64,000 nucleotides of DNA from NCBI GenBank assembly GCA_958296175.1, contig OY282448.1:2914127-2978126 (forward strand). The letters are read 5' to 3'. Below, one piece after another: positions 8,405 to 17,490 of this stretch; the stretch's first letter is position 1, and each line of letters begins with the position of its first letter. This DNA comes from an uncultured Chloroflexota bacterium. GTDB lineage: Bacteria > Chloroflexota > UBA11872. The notes beneath the pieces were generated by a model. It was not told where the DNA came from. It did not search any database and saw nothing but the letters and a program-made list of their open reading frames with translations. A program made the translations under genes and the position numbers.

Positions 8405-9988
8405 ATGCGCGCGCTCCGACTGGCAATGATCGCGCTGTCTGTCATTCTGGCGACGGCCGCTTGTGGCGGCCCCGACGAAGCAACGATCGCCGCTGACGAA
8501 TTCTGCGAAGAACTCAAGTACCTGCTGCGTGAAAAACGCCTTGGGCGTGTAAAAGACGCGCAACTCAGACACGCAACACTAGACACTCTCGAGTCGCTCG
8601 CTGCAACGAGCAAGCGACTCGGACGTCAACTCGGTCCTTCTATCAAGAGAGAGTGCCCAACGGCATGGGATGAGACTGTTTCAGCCAATCTAGGAGATCT
8701 TGGCATCGCTAAAGCAGTCCAGGCAGCAATAACAACTGACATCCCTGAGACAAACAAGGCTGGCGTTCAAGGAAGTATTCTCTTCCACAACTATGGCTTG
8801 GACTCTACAGGCCATATTTTAGAATCTACCGGCCTGTATACGATATCAACTAGTTCTGGATTGCTCAACAAATTAGATTTGACAGATAAACTCAAATCTG
8901 TTGGGTTTACTCCCGACTATTTCGGATTTAGATCCGAATCAAAATTCGACTTGTCATCAGATAAAAAATATATTGTTATGATGGCTCTTAGAGATAGTAA
9001 AAGCAGTCTATTTACTGTCAATATTTCGACCCTGGAGTTGGAACGCTTGACCATACCTCCAAACAAATGCTCAGATTCTAATCCCGTATGGTCTCCAACT
9101 GGCAGCATGGTACTGATTGAAGAAATATGCCCAGGTGCTGAAGGTGGCTTAAGGGAGATAGTTGTTATAGACATTGATAGTAAGAAGCGAATATACATCC
9201 AGCGTGACAGAGATTTCCATATCCCTGCATATGGTCTAGAGTTCTCCCCGGATGAAAAGCACATTGTCGGGCGCATTCACGGATATGTCGGAGGGGAGCA
9301 TAGCACTATCTATCCAGATTATATTGTCGTCTATAATTTTGATTCAATGGAGTGGAGAAGGATCAAAATCAAAGGGAGTGAGGCGCTTAGTCAGCATTCA
9401 AGCTCTGCGGAATTTTCTGACGCAGAGTTGTATTTCAATCTTGACCAGCATTCTATATCCCCGAACGGACTTTACATGGCGCTTCATGGTAAAATCACTG
9501 CTTACCGTCGCACTGCTGCTATTCCTAAGAATGTTTTTACTCCCGTTCTTGAGATTATGATCGTTGTTGATATAGATAGCGGAAGTGTTGTGCAAAAAAT
9601 TTTCAATCCAGAGGCAGTTTTTGATCCTGACGGTCAAGCCAAGTCAAGGTTCAATGGCAAACCAAGCTGGTCGCCTGACAGTAAGTTTATTGCCATGCAT
9701 ACAGAAGATCCTGGGATCTACGCCTATATTTTCGACATTGATGAGATGACAGTGAGGAGCCTATCAAGTGAGGACAGGGACTTATCATCCGGAATATTTA
9801 CCGAGGGTCCCACATGGTCAACGGATGGCAACTACTTGCTAGTAGATGTTTGTATTCCTAACTGCTATAGTGCCGATCAAAAGTCGTCCATTCATGTAGT
9901 GCACGTTGCGAGCGGGGAGCATGAAGCAGTCTCCTCGGAACTTCTTGGGACCCTGTCTGGACTTCATTGGATTCCTGAAAATTCATAA
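8405..9988 (+). CDS. Lipoprotein with TolB/WD40-like beta-propeller, AT-rich and probably acquired
   Basis: The 527-residue product begins with a lipoprotein signal peptide ending in ATAAC (Cys20). Residues 20-130 form a helical, cysteine-containing segment. Repeats typical of TolB-like propellers follow: NPVWSPTGSMVLI, YGLEFSPDEKHIVG, PSWSPDSKFIAM and PTWSTDGNYLLV. It is likely anchored on the outer face of the membrane as a binding or scaffold protein. From about 8700 the base composition is much more AT-rich than neighbouring genes and codon use differs, suggesting recent transfer. A GAGAGAA ribosome-binding sequence precedes the ATG. No partner gene is adjacent. Confidence 0.75.
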   Translation: MRALRLAMIALSVILATAACGGPDEATIAADEFCEELKYLLREKRLGRVKDAQLRHATLDTLESLAATSKRLGRQLGPSIKRECPTAWDETVSANLGDLGIAKAVQAAITTDIPETNKAGVQGSILFHNYGLDSTGHILESTGLYTISTSSGLLNKLDLTDKLKSVGFTPDYFGFRSESKFDLSSDKKYIVMMALRDSKSSLFTVNISTLELERLTIPPNKCSDSNPVWSPTGSMVLIEEICPGAEGGLREIVVIDIDSKKRIYIQRDRDFHIPAYGLEFSPDEKHIVGRIHGYVGGEHSTIYPDYIVVYNFDSMEWRRIKIKGSEALSQHSSSAEFSDAELYFNLDQHSISPNGLYMALHGKITAYRRTAAIPKNVFTPVLEIMIVVDIDSGSVVQKIFNPEAVFDPDGQAKSRFNGKPSWSPDSKFIAMHTEDPGIYAYIFDIDEMTVRSLSSEDRDLSSGIFTEGPTWSTDGNYLLVDVCIPNCYSADQKSSIHVVHVASGEHEAVSSELLGTLSGLHWIPENS

Positions 9989-10288
9989 CCCGCCGCATCC
10001 GCACTCACGACCTGGTAGCGCTGCGCGAGATTGCCAGCGCGGTCGCCGATGCGTTCCCGCCCCGTATCACGTACCCCGCATCACGTAGGGGACAGGCTGT
10101 GTGCGGGAATGGCGGCGTATTGCCGCGTGGTCGCCCGCGGGTGCACTGGCGCCGCGAACAGCGCCAACAAACCTGTTGGACGCTGCGGCTTGTGCGCTCC
10201 GACTCCTGGTGTGCTGGGCGGTCCCATCCGGTCAGGGCGTGCGGTCACGCGGCCTGACGGGACGGAGGTCGGGGGACGCCTCCCGCGC
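9989..10288. other. Gap of 300 nt between convergent genes, no gene recognised
   Basis: The stretch separates the acquired lipoprotein gene from lepA, which converges on it. Base composition returns to GC-rich at its left edge, so the composition break falls near 9990. It contains a short doubled ATCACGTA motif near 10067-10087. One plus-strand frame stays open for about 70 codons but has no plausible start and no recognisable family. Confidence 0.5.
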
Positions 10289-12136
10289 TTAGCGCCCTCC
10301 GGCCGTTCCCAGCTTCAGCACGGCGGAAAAGGCTTCCTGGGGGATGTCCACGCGGCCTACGCGTTTGAGGCGCTGTTTGCCGGATTTTTGGGATTCCAGC
10401 AGTTTCTTCTTGCGGGACACGTCGCGGCCGTAGCACTTGGCCAGCACGTCTTTGCGTTGGGCGCGCACGGTTTCGCGGGCGACGATGCGGGCGCCGATGG
10501 CGGCTTGCACGGCCACCTCGAATAGTTGGCGCGGGATTTCGCGTTTGATGCGCAGCGCCAGGTCGCGGCCAATCACGGCGGCTCGCTGGCGCAGCACGAT
10601 GGTGGAGAGCGCGTCCACCACCTGGCCGTTCACCCGGATATCCAGCCGCACCAGGTCGGCCGGCCGGTATCCCAGGAAGGTGTAGTCCAGCGAGGCGTAG
10701 CCGCGGCTGACGGACTTCAGCGCATCCACGAACCCGGTCAACATCTCGGCCAGCGGCAGGTCGTATTCGATCAGCACGCGCGTGGGTTCCACGTGCTCCA
10801 TGCGGTGATGCTGGCCGCGGCGGTTGGCCAGCAGCTCGTTGACCGCGCCGATGTGCGCGGTTGGCGTGATGACGCTGAGCCGCATCCAGGGTTCGCGGAT
10901 TTCGGCGATCTGGGAGGAGTCGGGGAAGTCGGCCGGGCTGTCCAGCTGGGAGACCGACCCATCCCGCGCTTCCACCTCGAACTCCACCTGCGGGGTGGTG
11001 ATGACCAGTTCCAGGTCGAACTCGCGTTCCAGCCGCTCGCGCACGATATCCATGTGCAGCACGCCCAAGAACCCGGCGCGGAACCCGAACCCCAGCGCCA
11101 GCGACTTCTCGGGCTGGAAGGTCAGGGCCGGGTCGTTGAGCCGCAGGCGCTCCAGCGCGCCGCGCAGGTCGTGGTAGGCATCGGAGTCCGTGGGGTAGAG
11201 GCCGGCGAACACCAGCGGCTTGGGCTGGCGGTAGCCGGGCAGCGGGTCGACGTCCGCGGCGTCGCCGGTGGACACGGTGTCGCCGGCGGGCACGTCGTGG
11301 GCGTCTTTGAGACCGGTGGCCACGAAGCCCACCTCGCCGGCGTGCAGCACGTCTTTGCGCTGGCGCGTGGGCACGAAGACGCCAACCTCGACGGCTTCGG
11401 CGCGGGTGCCCGCCTGCACCAGCCGCAGGCGTGCGCCGCGTTCCAGGCGGCCGTCCACCACGCGCACGTAGGCCACCACGCCGCGGTGCTGGTCGTACGA
11501 CGAGTCGAACACCAGCGCGCGCAGCGGCGCAGCGGCCCGTCCGGGCGGCGGCGGGGTTTCGGCCACCACGTGGTCCAGCAGCTCCATAACCCCGCGGCCG
11601 GTCTTGGCCGACACGCGCAGCACCTCGGACGGGTCGACGCCGATGAAGTCCGCCAGCTCGCGGGACACCTCGTCGGTGCGCGCGGTTGGCAGGTCGGTCT
11701 TGTTGACCACCGGGACGATTGTCAGGTCCAGCTCGATGGCCGCGTAGGCGTTGGCCAGGGTTTGCGCTTCGATGCCCTGCGTGGCGTCCACCAGCAGCAC
11801 CGCTCCCTCGCAGGCGGCCAGCGAGCGCGAGACTTCGTAGCTGAAATCCGCGTGGCCGGGCGTGTCGATCAGGTTCAGAGCGTAGGTCTGGCCGTCCACC
11901 TCGTGCAGCATGCGCACGGGATGCGCCTTGATGGTGATGCCGCGCTCGCGCTCCAGGTCCATGGAGTCCAGCACCTGATCCCGCATCTCGCGCTGGCTGA
12001 GCGTGGCGGTCAGTTCCAGCATGCGGTCGGCCAGCGTGGACTTGCCGTGATCGATGTGCGCAATCACGCAAAAGTTGCGCGTGCGCGCCTGCACGGGCGC
12101 CGAGACCTGGATCATGGATTGCAACGCGGGAGCCAT
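10289..12136 (-). CDS. lepA: Elongation factor 4 (LepA), back-translocating GTPase
   Basis: The GTPase domain shows AHIDHGKSTLADRMLE (G1), RERGITIKA (switch I), LIDTPGHADFSYEV (G3), PVVNKTDLP (G4) and VSAKTGRG (G5). Later come the LepA-typical HMDIVRERLEREFD segment and a lysine-rich C-terminus (DVSRKKKLLESQKSGKQRLK) that reaches the peptidyl transferase centre. Length from the ATG at 12136 is 615 residues, against about 600 for the family. An ATG at 12115 is an alternative and a longer frame begins at 12187. murJ lies upstream on the same strand. Confidence 0.97.
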   Translation of the reverse strand: MAPALQSMIQVSAPVQARTRNFCVIAHIDHGKSTLADRMLELTATLSQREMRDQVLDSMDLERERGITIKAHPVRMLHEVDGQTYALNLIDTPGHADFSYEVSRSLAACEGAVLLVDATQGIEAQTLANAYAAIELDLTIVPVVNKTDLPTARTDEVSRELADFIGVDPSEVLRVSAKTGRGVMELLDHVVAETPPPPGRAAAPLRALVFDSSYDQHRGVVAYVRVVDGRLERGARLRLVQAGTRAEAVEVGVFVPTRQRKDVLHAGEVGFVATGLKDAHDVPAGDTVSTGDAADVDPLPGYRQPKPLVFAGLYPTDSDAYHDLRGALERLRLNDPALTFQPEKSLALGFGFRAGFLGVLHMDIVRERLEREFDLELVITTPQVEFEVEARDGSVSQLDSPADFPDSSQIAEIREPWMRLSVITPTAHIGAVNELLANRRGQHHRMEHVEPTRVLIEYDLPLAEMLTGFVDALKSVSRGYASLDYTFLGYRPADLVRLDIRVNGQVVDALSTIVLRQRAAVIGRDLALRIKREIPRQLFEVAVQAAIGARIVARETVRAQRKDVLAKCYGRDVSRKKKLLESQKSGKQRLKRVGRVDIPQEAFSAVLKLGTAGGR

Positions 12137-12272
12137 TCGACACACAACACGGTTTGGCCAAGCATGACAGATTGACGGCCGCCGCACGTTCGCTGCACGT
12201 GTGACGAGCGGCTAACGGTGCGCACGTGCATGGCGGAGGCCGCCGCGGGCAGATCGGGCACGGAGACTCCGC

Positions 12273-13844
12273 TCAGCGGCGGCGGCGCAGCCGGCGGGTG
12301 AGTTCTGCCAGTTCCTGGCTTTCCAGCAGGGCGGCCACGCCCAGGTAGGACAGGGCGGCGGCGGCCAGGTAGGCCGCCAGCAGCAGCGCCGATCCTGCGC
12401 CGATCTCGCCGTCCGACCAGGTCGTGACCCGCAGCACCGCAACGAGCAGCCCCATCATCAGCGCCGCGCTGAGGCTCAGGGCGGCGGCGGCGGCTTCGGG
12501 TTCGCCCATCCGCAGGCCGCCGCGGCGCCGCAAGACCTCGCCCAGCGCCAGCGCCTCCAGCAACACGCCAACCGACAGGCCCAGCGCAATGCCGGCCAGC
12601 CCCATCCATTGGCCGAACATCCACGACAGCAGCGCGTGCAGCAGCAGCGCCAGCGCGGCGATTGCCACGGGCGTGCGGGTGTCCTGCATGGCGTAGAACC
12701 CGCGCACCAGGATTTCCACGGCCGCGTGCCCCACCAGGCCGAGGGAAAAGAAACGCAGGGCGTCGGCGGTGAGTTCGGTGGCGCGCGCGTCGAACGCGCC
12801 GCGCTGAAAGAGCACGGCCACCAGCGGCTCGGCCAGCACGATCAACACGACGGCGGCGGGCACGTTGAGGAACACCACGTGCCGGGCGACGCCGCTGACT
12901 CGCGCGGCAAACACGCGGCGGTCGCGCTCGGCCCAGCGGCTGGCCAGCTCGGGCAGCGCCGCTTCGCCCAAGGCCATGGCGAACAGGCCCAGCGGCAGCA
13001 GCATCAGCAGGAAGCCGTTGTTGATGGCCGCCACGGTGGAGGGGCCTTGCAGCGAGGCCAGGATGTTCACGTACACCAGACTGGCCTGCAACACCGCCAC
13101 GCCCAGCAGGCGCGGCAGCATAAGCGCAATCACGCGCCGCACGTCGGGGTTGCCGAGTCCGTGGGAAATCCGCGCCGCGGGCCAGGGTTTGAGGCCCGGC
13201 GCCTGCACGGCCAGGTGCAGCACCACGCCGATCAGGGCGCCCCACGCCAACCCGCGCACCCCGAACAGCCGCGCCAGCACCAGCGCGCCGACGATGATGC
13301 CCAGGTTGTAGACGATGGGTCCCAGGGCGGGGCGTACGAAGCGGCGTTCGGACTGCAGCGACGCCTTGGCCACGGCGCTGAGCGCCAGAACCACCGGCGA
13401 GAGCATCAGCCAGCGCGAGGCGTCCGCGGCCAGCGCGCGCGTGGAGGGCGCGAAGCCGGGCGCAATGGCGGCCATCAGCGGTTCCGCCAGCAGCGCGCCC
13501 ACCGCCGCCGCCGCCGCGCTGGCCAGGAACACCAGCCAGGCCACGCCGCCGACCAGCCGCCGCAGCGCCTCGGGATCGTTGCGGGCCTTGACGTCGGCGT
13601 AGACGGGGATCAGCGCCGAGACCAGCGCGCCTCCCGCCAGCAGCATGAAGATCGTGTCGGGCACGCGAAACGCCGCATACCAGGCGTCGGCTTCCGGGCT
13701 CACGCCGAAGTGCGCGTTGATGGCGGCCTGGCGCACGAAGCCGAGCACGCGGCTGACCGCCACCGAGGCCAGCACGATGCTGGCGGCCGCAAAGATGCCG
13801 CCGCCCAAGGCGTCGCCGGCGCGGTCGGCAGAGCGTTCGCTCAT
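12273..13844 (-). CDS. murJ: Lipid II flippase MurJ (MviN family)
   Basis: The 523-residue protein is almost wholly hydrophobic with about 14 predicted membrane helices. It has the MviN/MurJ signatures SRVLGFVRQAAINAHFG near the N-terminus, ALIPVYAD, and GVARHVVFLNVPAAVVLIVLAEPLVAVLFQRGAFD. MurJ exports the peptidoglycan precursor lipid II across the cytoplasmic membrane. The gene is upstream of lepA on the same strand with a gap of roughly 130 nt. It is divergent from a glycosyltransferase gene at 13946, so the 100-nt gap between them should hold two promoters. Confidence 0.93.
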   Translation of the reverse strand: MSERSADRAGDALGGGIFAAASIVLASVAVSRVLGFVRQAAINAHFGVSPEADAWYAAFRVPDTIFMLLAGGALVSALIPVYADVKARNDPEALRRLVGGVAWLVFLASAAAAAVGALLAEPLMAAIAPGFAPSTRALAADASRWLMLSPVVLALSAVAKASLQSERRFVRPALGPIVYNLGIIVGALVLARLFGVRGLAWGALIGVVLHLAVQAPGLKPWPAARISHGLGNPDVRRVIALMLPRLLGVAVLQASLVYVNILASLQGPSTVAAINNGFLLMLLPLGLFAMALGEAALPELASRWAERDRRVFAARVSGVARHVVFLNVPAAVVLIVLAEPLVAVLFQRGAFDARATELTADALRFFSLGLVGHAAVEILVRGFYAMQDTRTPVAIAALALLLHALLSWMFGQWMGLAGIALGLSVGVLLEALALGEVLRRRGGLRMGEPEAAAAALSLSAALMMGLLVAVLRVTTWSDGEIGAGSALLLAAYLAAAALSYLGVAALLESQELAELTRRLRRRR

Positions 13845-13945
13845 CGCCGCGCCGCGCTCGGCCCCGCCGCCGTTACCATGGGGCGACTACCAACGTCCTC
13901 ACGCGGCGCGGCGTTTGCCCGCCCGCCATGCTCACGCACGCACCC

Positions 13946-15247
13946 ATGCCGCACACGTTCACGCCCGACAATCTCGAGATCGTCTTTCTGTCTTTCGAGG
14001 GACCCGACCAACCGTACTCGCAAGCCGGGGGGCTTGGCGTGCGCGTGGCGCATTTCTCGCGCTCGCTGGCGCGTCAGGGCTTTCGCACCCACGTGGTCTT
14101 CGTGGGCGACCCCAGCCTGCCGGGCCACGAGGTGCAGGAACACGGCCGCCTGCGTCTGCACCGCTGGTGCCAGTGGCTCAGCGCCCATTATCCGGGCGGC
14201 GTCTACGAGGCCGAGGTCGCGAAAGTGAACGACTATCAGGAATCGGTCCCGGCCTTCGTCACGTTCGAGATCGCGGCGCCGGCGGCGGCCGAGGGGCGCA
14301 CCGTGGCCGTGATTGCCGAAGAATGGCACACGGCCGACGCGCTGGCGCGCCTGAGCGACTCGCTGCACTTCAACGGCCTGCGCAGCCGGGCCGTGCTGGT
14401 CTGGAACGCCAATAACGACATGTCGTTCGAGCGGGTCAACTGGGGGCGCCTGGGCTACGCCGCCGACTTTTCGGCCGTGTCGAAATACGTCAAACACCAG
14501 ATGTGGACGCACGGCGTCAACCCGGTGGTGGTGTCGAACGGGATTCCCGCCGACATGCTGGCGCCGGTAGACCCGCACGCCGCGGCCGCCATTCGGCGCG
14601 CGCTGGACTGCGACCTGTGGTTCTTCAAGCTCGGCCGCACCGACCCCGACAAAGGCTGGCGCGAGGCCGTGGAAGCCATCCACCGCCTGCGCGCGCAGGG
14701 CGTCGACGCGCGCCTGGTCATCAAGCCCGGTGCGCACGAAGCCTTCGCGGGCGAGGTTTACGGCCACATGGCCTGGCGCGGGCTCGACCACGCCGAGGTG
14801 ACGACCGACGACCGCACGGCGTCCGGCATCGCCACCGCGCTGGGGTCGGAGCCGCACGCGCCCGTGCTGGACCTGCGCTTCTTCGTGCCCGACGACCTTC
14901 TGCCGGTGTTCTACCAGGCCGCCGACGGAGTGCTGGCCAACAGCGGCTACGAACCCTTTGGCCTGGTGGGGCTGGAAGCCATGGCCGCCGGCGGCGTGGC
15001 CTACGTGGGCTCCACCGGCGAGGACTACGCCCTGCCGCTGCAAAACTGCGTGGTGCTGGACGACGTGGCCAACCCGGACGAAATCGTGCGCACGGCGCTG
15101 ATGCTGCGCACGGACCCCGACCTGAACGCCGCCATCCGCGCCAACGCCCGCCGCTCGGCCGCGCAGTTCACCTGGGAGGCCGTCACCCCGCTCTTCCTCA
15201 CCAAACTTGCCGGCCTCGCCGCCGCCCGCAGCGCGGCGGCGGAGTAA
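13946..15247 (+). CDS. Glycosyltransferase family 4 (GT-B fold)
   Basis: The 433-residue protein has an N-terminal acceptor domain with YSQAGGLGVRVAHFSRSLARQG, the glycine-rich loop of starch/glycogen-synthase-like enzymes. The C-terminal donor domain has FKLGRTDPDKGWREAVEAI and the E-x7-E motif in YEPFGLVGLEAMAAGG. It probably transfers a hexose from a nucleotide sugar. The acceptor is unknown. The ATG at 13946 is preferred over one six codons upstream because it leads directly into the conserved NLEIVFLSFEGP strand. It is divergent from murJ. Confidence 0.85.
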   Translation: MPHTFTPDNLEIVFLSFEGPDQPYSQAGGLGVRVAHFSRSLARQGFRTHVVFVGDPSLPGHEVQEHGRLRLHRWCQWLSAHYPGGVYEAEVAKVNDYQESVPAFVTFEIAAPAAAEGRTVAVIAEEWHTADALARLSDSLHFNGLRSRAVLVWNANNDMSFERVNWGRLGYAADFSAVSKYVKHQMWTHGVNPVVVSNGIPADMLAPVDPHAAAAIRRALDCDLWFFKLGRTDPDKGWREAVEAIHRLRAQGVDARLVIKPGAHEAFAGEVYGHMAWRGLDHAEVTTDDRTASGIATALGSEPHAPVLDLRFFVPDDLLPVFYQAADGVLANSGYEPFGLVGLEAMAAGGVAYVGSTGEDYALPLQNCVVLDDVANPDEIVRTALMLRTDPDLNAAIRANARRSAAQFTWEAVTPLFLTKLAGLAAARSAAAE

Positions 15248-15348
15248 ATCGACGCCCAGCCTGCCATCCAGCGCTGCGGCCGCGCACTCGGCAACGCGCC
15301 GCGCCCACAGTTTGCTACGCTGGCGCCGATAGCAGCGAGGCGCGGAGC

Positions 15349-15597
15349 ATGGCCGCAACGACCCAAGAGAAACCTGGACAGCGGCCCGAGTGGCTGCCCG
15401 ACGAGTACGAGCACGTCGAAGTCACGCGCGACGAGGTTCGCCAGGCGCTGGACGACGAAGCGCAACGCCTCTTCGGCCTGACGGCCGACGAGTTCCTGCG
15501 CATCTACAAAAATCCGCCCGAGCGGTACCACGGCGACACGGCGTTCCGCTCGCTGACCTATCTGGCCCACCTCCTTGCCGAGCCGAGCGACACCTAA
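15349..15597 (+). CDS. Small acidic protein of unknown function, first gene of an overlapping pair
   Basis: The 82-residue protein is acidic and mostly helical. The motif EAQRLFGLTADEFLRIYKN recalls small proteins found paired with a larger hypothetical protein in many high-GC bacteria. It has no cysteine pattern, no signal peptide and no obvious DNA-binding motif. Its last 23 bases overlap the start of the 202-residue gene, so the two are almost certainly translated together. An antitoxin-like or chaperone-like relationship is possible, but this is inference from architecture alone. Confidence 0.65.
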   Translation: MAATTQEKPGQRPEWLPDEYEHVEVTRDEVRQALDDEAQRLFGLTADEFLRIYKNPPERYHGDTAFRSLTYLAHLLAEPSDT

Positions 15598-16183
15598 AAG
15601 CCGCAAGACTGCCGGCGAATTCCTGCGCCGCGTCCGCGAGGTCTACAGTCTCGTTGCCGTGACGAGTCTTGGCGACGTGTGGGCGGGCGCCGATACGCTG
15701 ATCGTCGGCCACCGCATGGCGCCGCGCCCTCCCTACCTCGGCCACCCGACGCTGCTCAGCAACGGGATGTACCTGAACGTCCAGATCGCGCTGCAAGTGA
15801 TCCAGAAACCCGTGCGTCTCGAAACGACGCGCGCCACGTTCACCTACCAGGCCGGCGCCGACCGCGACGATCCGCGCCCGATCTTCGAATATCACTACGA
15901 CCGGGATTCCCGCACCGGGTATCCCATCTGCCACCTGCACGTGTACGCCGCGCCACAGCACTACACGCCCGAGAGGCCGTTCTCCCGCCTGCACCTCCCA
16001 ACACGGCGGCTCACGCTGGAGCAAATCGTCTGGCACCTGATCCAGGAACACGGCGTCGAACCCCGCCGCCCCAACTGGCGCAAGGTCCTGTGGAACCACG
16101 AACAATGGTTCCGCGACATCCAGAAGGAGAAGGATTGGCCCTACGATCGGCCGTTCGACTCTCCGAGGGAGAAATACACTTAG
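15575..16183 (+). CDS. Hypothetical protein, second gene of an overlapping pair
   Basis: The 202-residue product is not a recognised enzyme. It is rich in histidine, tyrosine and arginine. Distinct segments are FEYHYDRDSRTGYPICHLHVYA (shortened here to its core YPICHLHVYA), HLPTRRLTLEQIVWHLIQEHG and WRKVLWNHEQWF. The C-HLH and H-rich pattern could form a metal site, but no family motif was matched. There are no membrane segments. It overlaps the preceding 82-residue gene and borders the AT-rich accessory island, which suggests a two-gene accessory module of mobile or defence type. Confidence 0.65.
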   Translation: MPSRATPKSRKTAGEFLRRVREVYSLVAVTSLGDVWAGADTLIVGHRMAPRPPYLGHPTLLSNGMYLNVQIALQVIQKPVRLETTRATFTYQAGADRDDPRPIFEYHYDRDSRTGYPICHLHVYAAPQHYTPERPFSRLHLPTRRLTLEQIVWHLIQEHGVEPRRPNWRKVLWNHEQWFRDIQKEKDWPYDRPFDSPREKYT

Positions 16184-16352
16184 CAGACCAAGCACATATC
16201 TCCGCCTCGCCGTGTAGAGTATATTACCGATCAGCGTCTGTGGCTCAGGCGTAGTCCGAGGATCCGATGGTAAATCGGCAGTCGAACGGCTTGTGGCATC
16301 GCAGATTTTGAGGTAGTCTCTGGGGACCAGCGCTCGCACAGGAGAAGACGGC

Positions 16353-16544
16353 GTGGGAAACGAGTCCGTCGACGGGGCAGCAAAATCGGCACGTCAAGCC
16401 AAATCGGTGCCACGTGGCCAGTTCCCAAATGTCGACCTTGATGCGTCAACGGATGGTCGCGAGGGCGATTCAAGAGAAGGGAGAGGGACAGCAGACCGTG
16501 TTCACCTCGCATCGCTACAGCCGATCCAGAGTGGATTGATTTAG
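16353..16544 (+). CDS. Possible small ORF leading into the deoxyribosyltransferase-like gene
   Basis: A GTG-initiated frame of 63 codons is preceded by an AGGAG sequence with about 8 nt spacing and ends 7 nt before the ATG of the next gene. The peptide is rich in Gly, Ser, Asp and Arg (GQFPNVDLDASTDGREGD) with no recognised domain. The ribosome-binding sequence and spacing argue for expression, but the low-complexity sequence argues against a folded protein. It may be a leader peptide or a spurious frame. Confidence 0.35.
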   Translation: MGNESVDGAAKSARQAKSVPRGQFPNVDLDASTDGREGDSREGRGTADRVHLASLQPIQSGLI

Positions 16545-16551
16545 GGATACT

Positions 16552-17490
16552 ATGCAAGAATCACAGATTCGACGCTGCTTCGTAGCCATTCCAATTGGCG
16601 AGCCTGGATCAGAAGAGAGGATTCACTCAGACTCTGTATTCCATGGGATCATTAAACCGGCAGCTAAAAATGCTGGATTTAAAGCCTATAGGGCAATAGA
16701 TGATCCAAAGCCGGGAACGATCACACACCACATCATTAGAAGCGTGATTGACTCCGAAGCGATGATTGCCGACTTATCATATCATAACCCCAATGTCTAT
16801 TATGAATTGGCAATCAGACATTCTTTCAATAAGCCAGTTGTCTTGATTTGCAGAGAGGACCATACTCCTGCAAAATTTGACATTGACTCCGAGTACATTA
16901 TATTCCTTCCATCCAATCCGACATATGCTGACCCATTGCGTATCCAAAACATGATTACGAAACAGATTGATGAGGCTAGATTTGGAGAATCAAAGTCTCC
17001 AAACCCAATCCGTGCTGCGTCTCGAGCTACAAGCGACGAGTATGTAAGAATCATTGCGGCAAACTTACTAACTTTGAAGCTAGACCTTCTGAAACAGAAC
17101 AGCCGATGGAATTTAGCCCTAGATATTCTTAGCGCAATCCCTGACAATGATAAGTCCATACGCAGGTTAGAAACTTTGCGTGAAAAGATGATAGAGGACC
17201 TCTTTCGAAGATTCAATGGCATTCAAGAGTCAATGGAGCTCGTTGAAGCTGGAAACGTACTTGCGCAGCTTCGGGGTCAAGTGGAGTCCGAGATAAATAT
17301 ACTGCGGTCTGAAGAATCCAAAGGGATTTCTATCAACTTTCAACACATCGCAAACATTGATTCACAACTAATGCTTCTTGAGGAGGAGATATACAAGGCG
17401 CTTGTGTCAAAAGGGTATAGAATGTCAAACAAACCTGCTCCATTGTTAATTCATGCTCTTGGTAGGTTCACTTTAGGTCAATATCAATAA
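16552..17490 (+). CDS. Protein with nucleoside 2-deoxyribosyltransferase-like (TIR-like) domain, candidate defence effector
   Basis: The 312-residue protein starts with a Rossmann-like domain (residues 7-130). Its motifs CFVAIPIGEPGSEER, PGTITHHIIRSVID and ADLSYHNPNVYYELAIRH belong to a widespread bacterial family related to nucleoside 2-deoxyribosyltransferases, with Glu85 in the nucleophile position. Residues 140-312 are helical, with no known domain. Related folds cleave nucleotides or NAD in anti-phage systems; that role here is inference. The gene is AT-rich compared with its neighbours and sits beside a type ISP-like restriction enzyme, consistent with a transferred defence island. Confidence 0.75.
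   Translation: MQESQIRRCFVAIPIGEPGSEERIHSDSVFHGIIKPAAKNAGFKAYRAIDDPKPGTITHHIIRSVIDSEAMIADLSYHNPNVYYELAIRHSFNKPVVLICREDHTPAKFDIDSEYIIFLPSNPTYADPLRIQNMITKQIDEARFGESKSPNPIRAASRATSDEYVRIIAANLLTLKLDLLKQNSRWNLALDILSAIPDNDKSIRRLETLREKMIEDLFRRFNGIQESMELVEAGNVLAQLRGQVESEINILRSEESKGISINFQHIANIDSQLMLLEEEIYKALVSKGYRMSNKPAPLLIHALGRFTLGQYQ

Noticed and set aside
10526..12175. Long plus-strand frame antisense to lepA
   Set aside because: It is the mirror of a GC-rich gene with a clear product. The translation is rich in His, Gly, Arg and Val, without any domain.
16231..16557. 108-codon minus-strand frame upstream of the deoxyribosyltransferase-like gene
   Set aside because: No ribosome-binding site, overlaps the start of the next gene, and the translation is rich in Arg, His and Leu without any motif.
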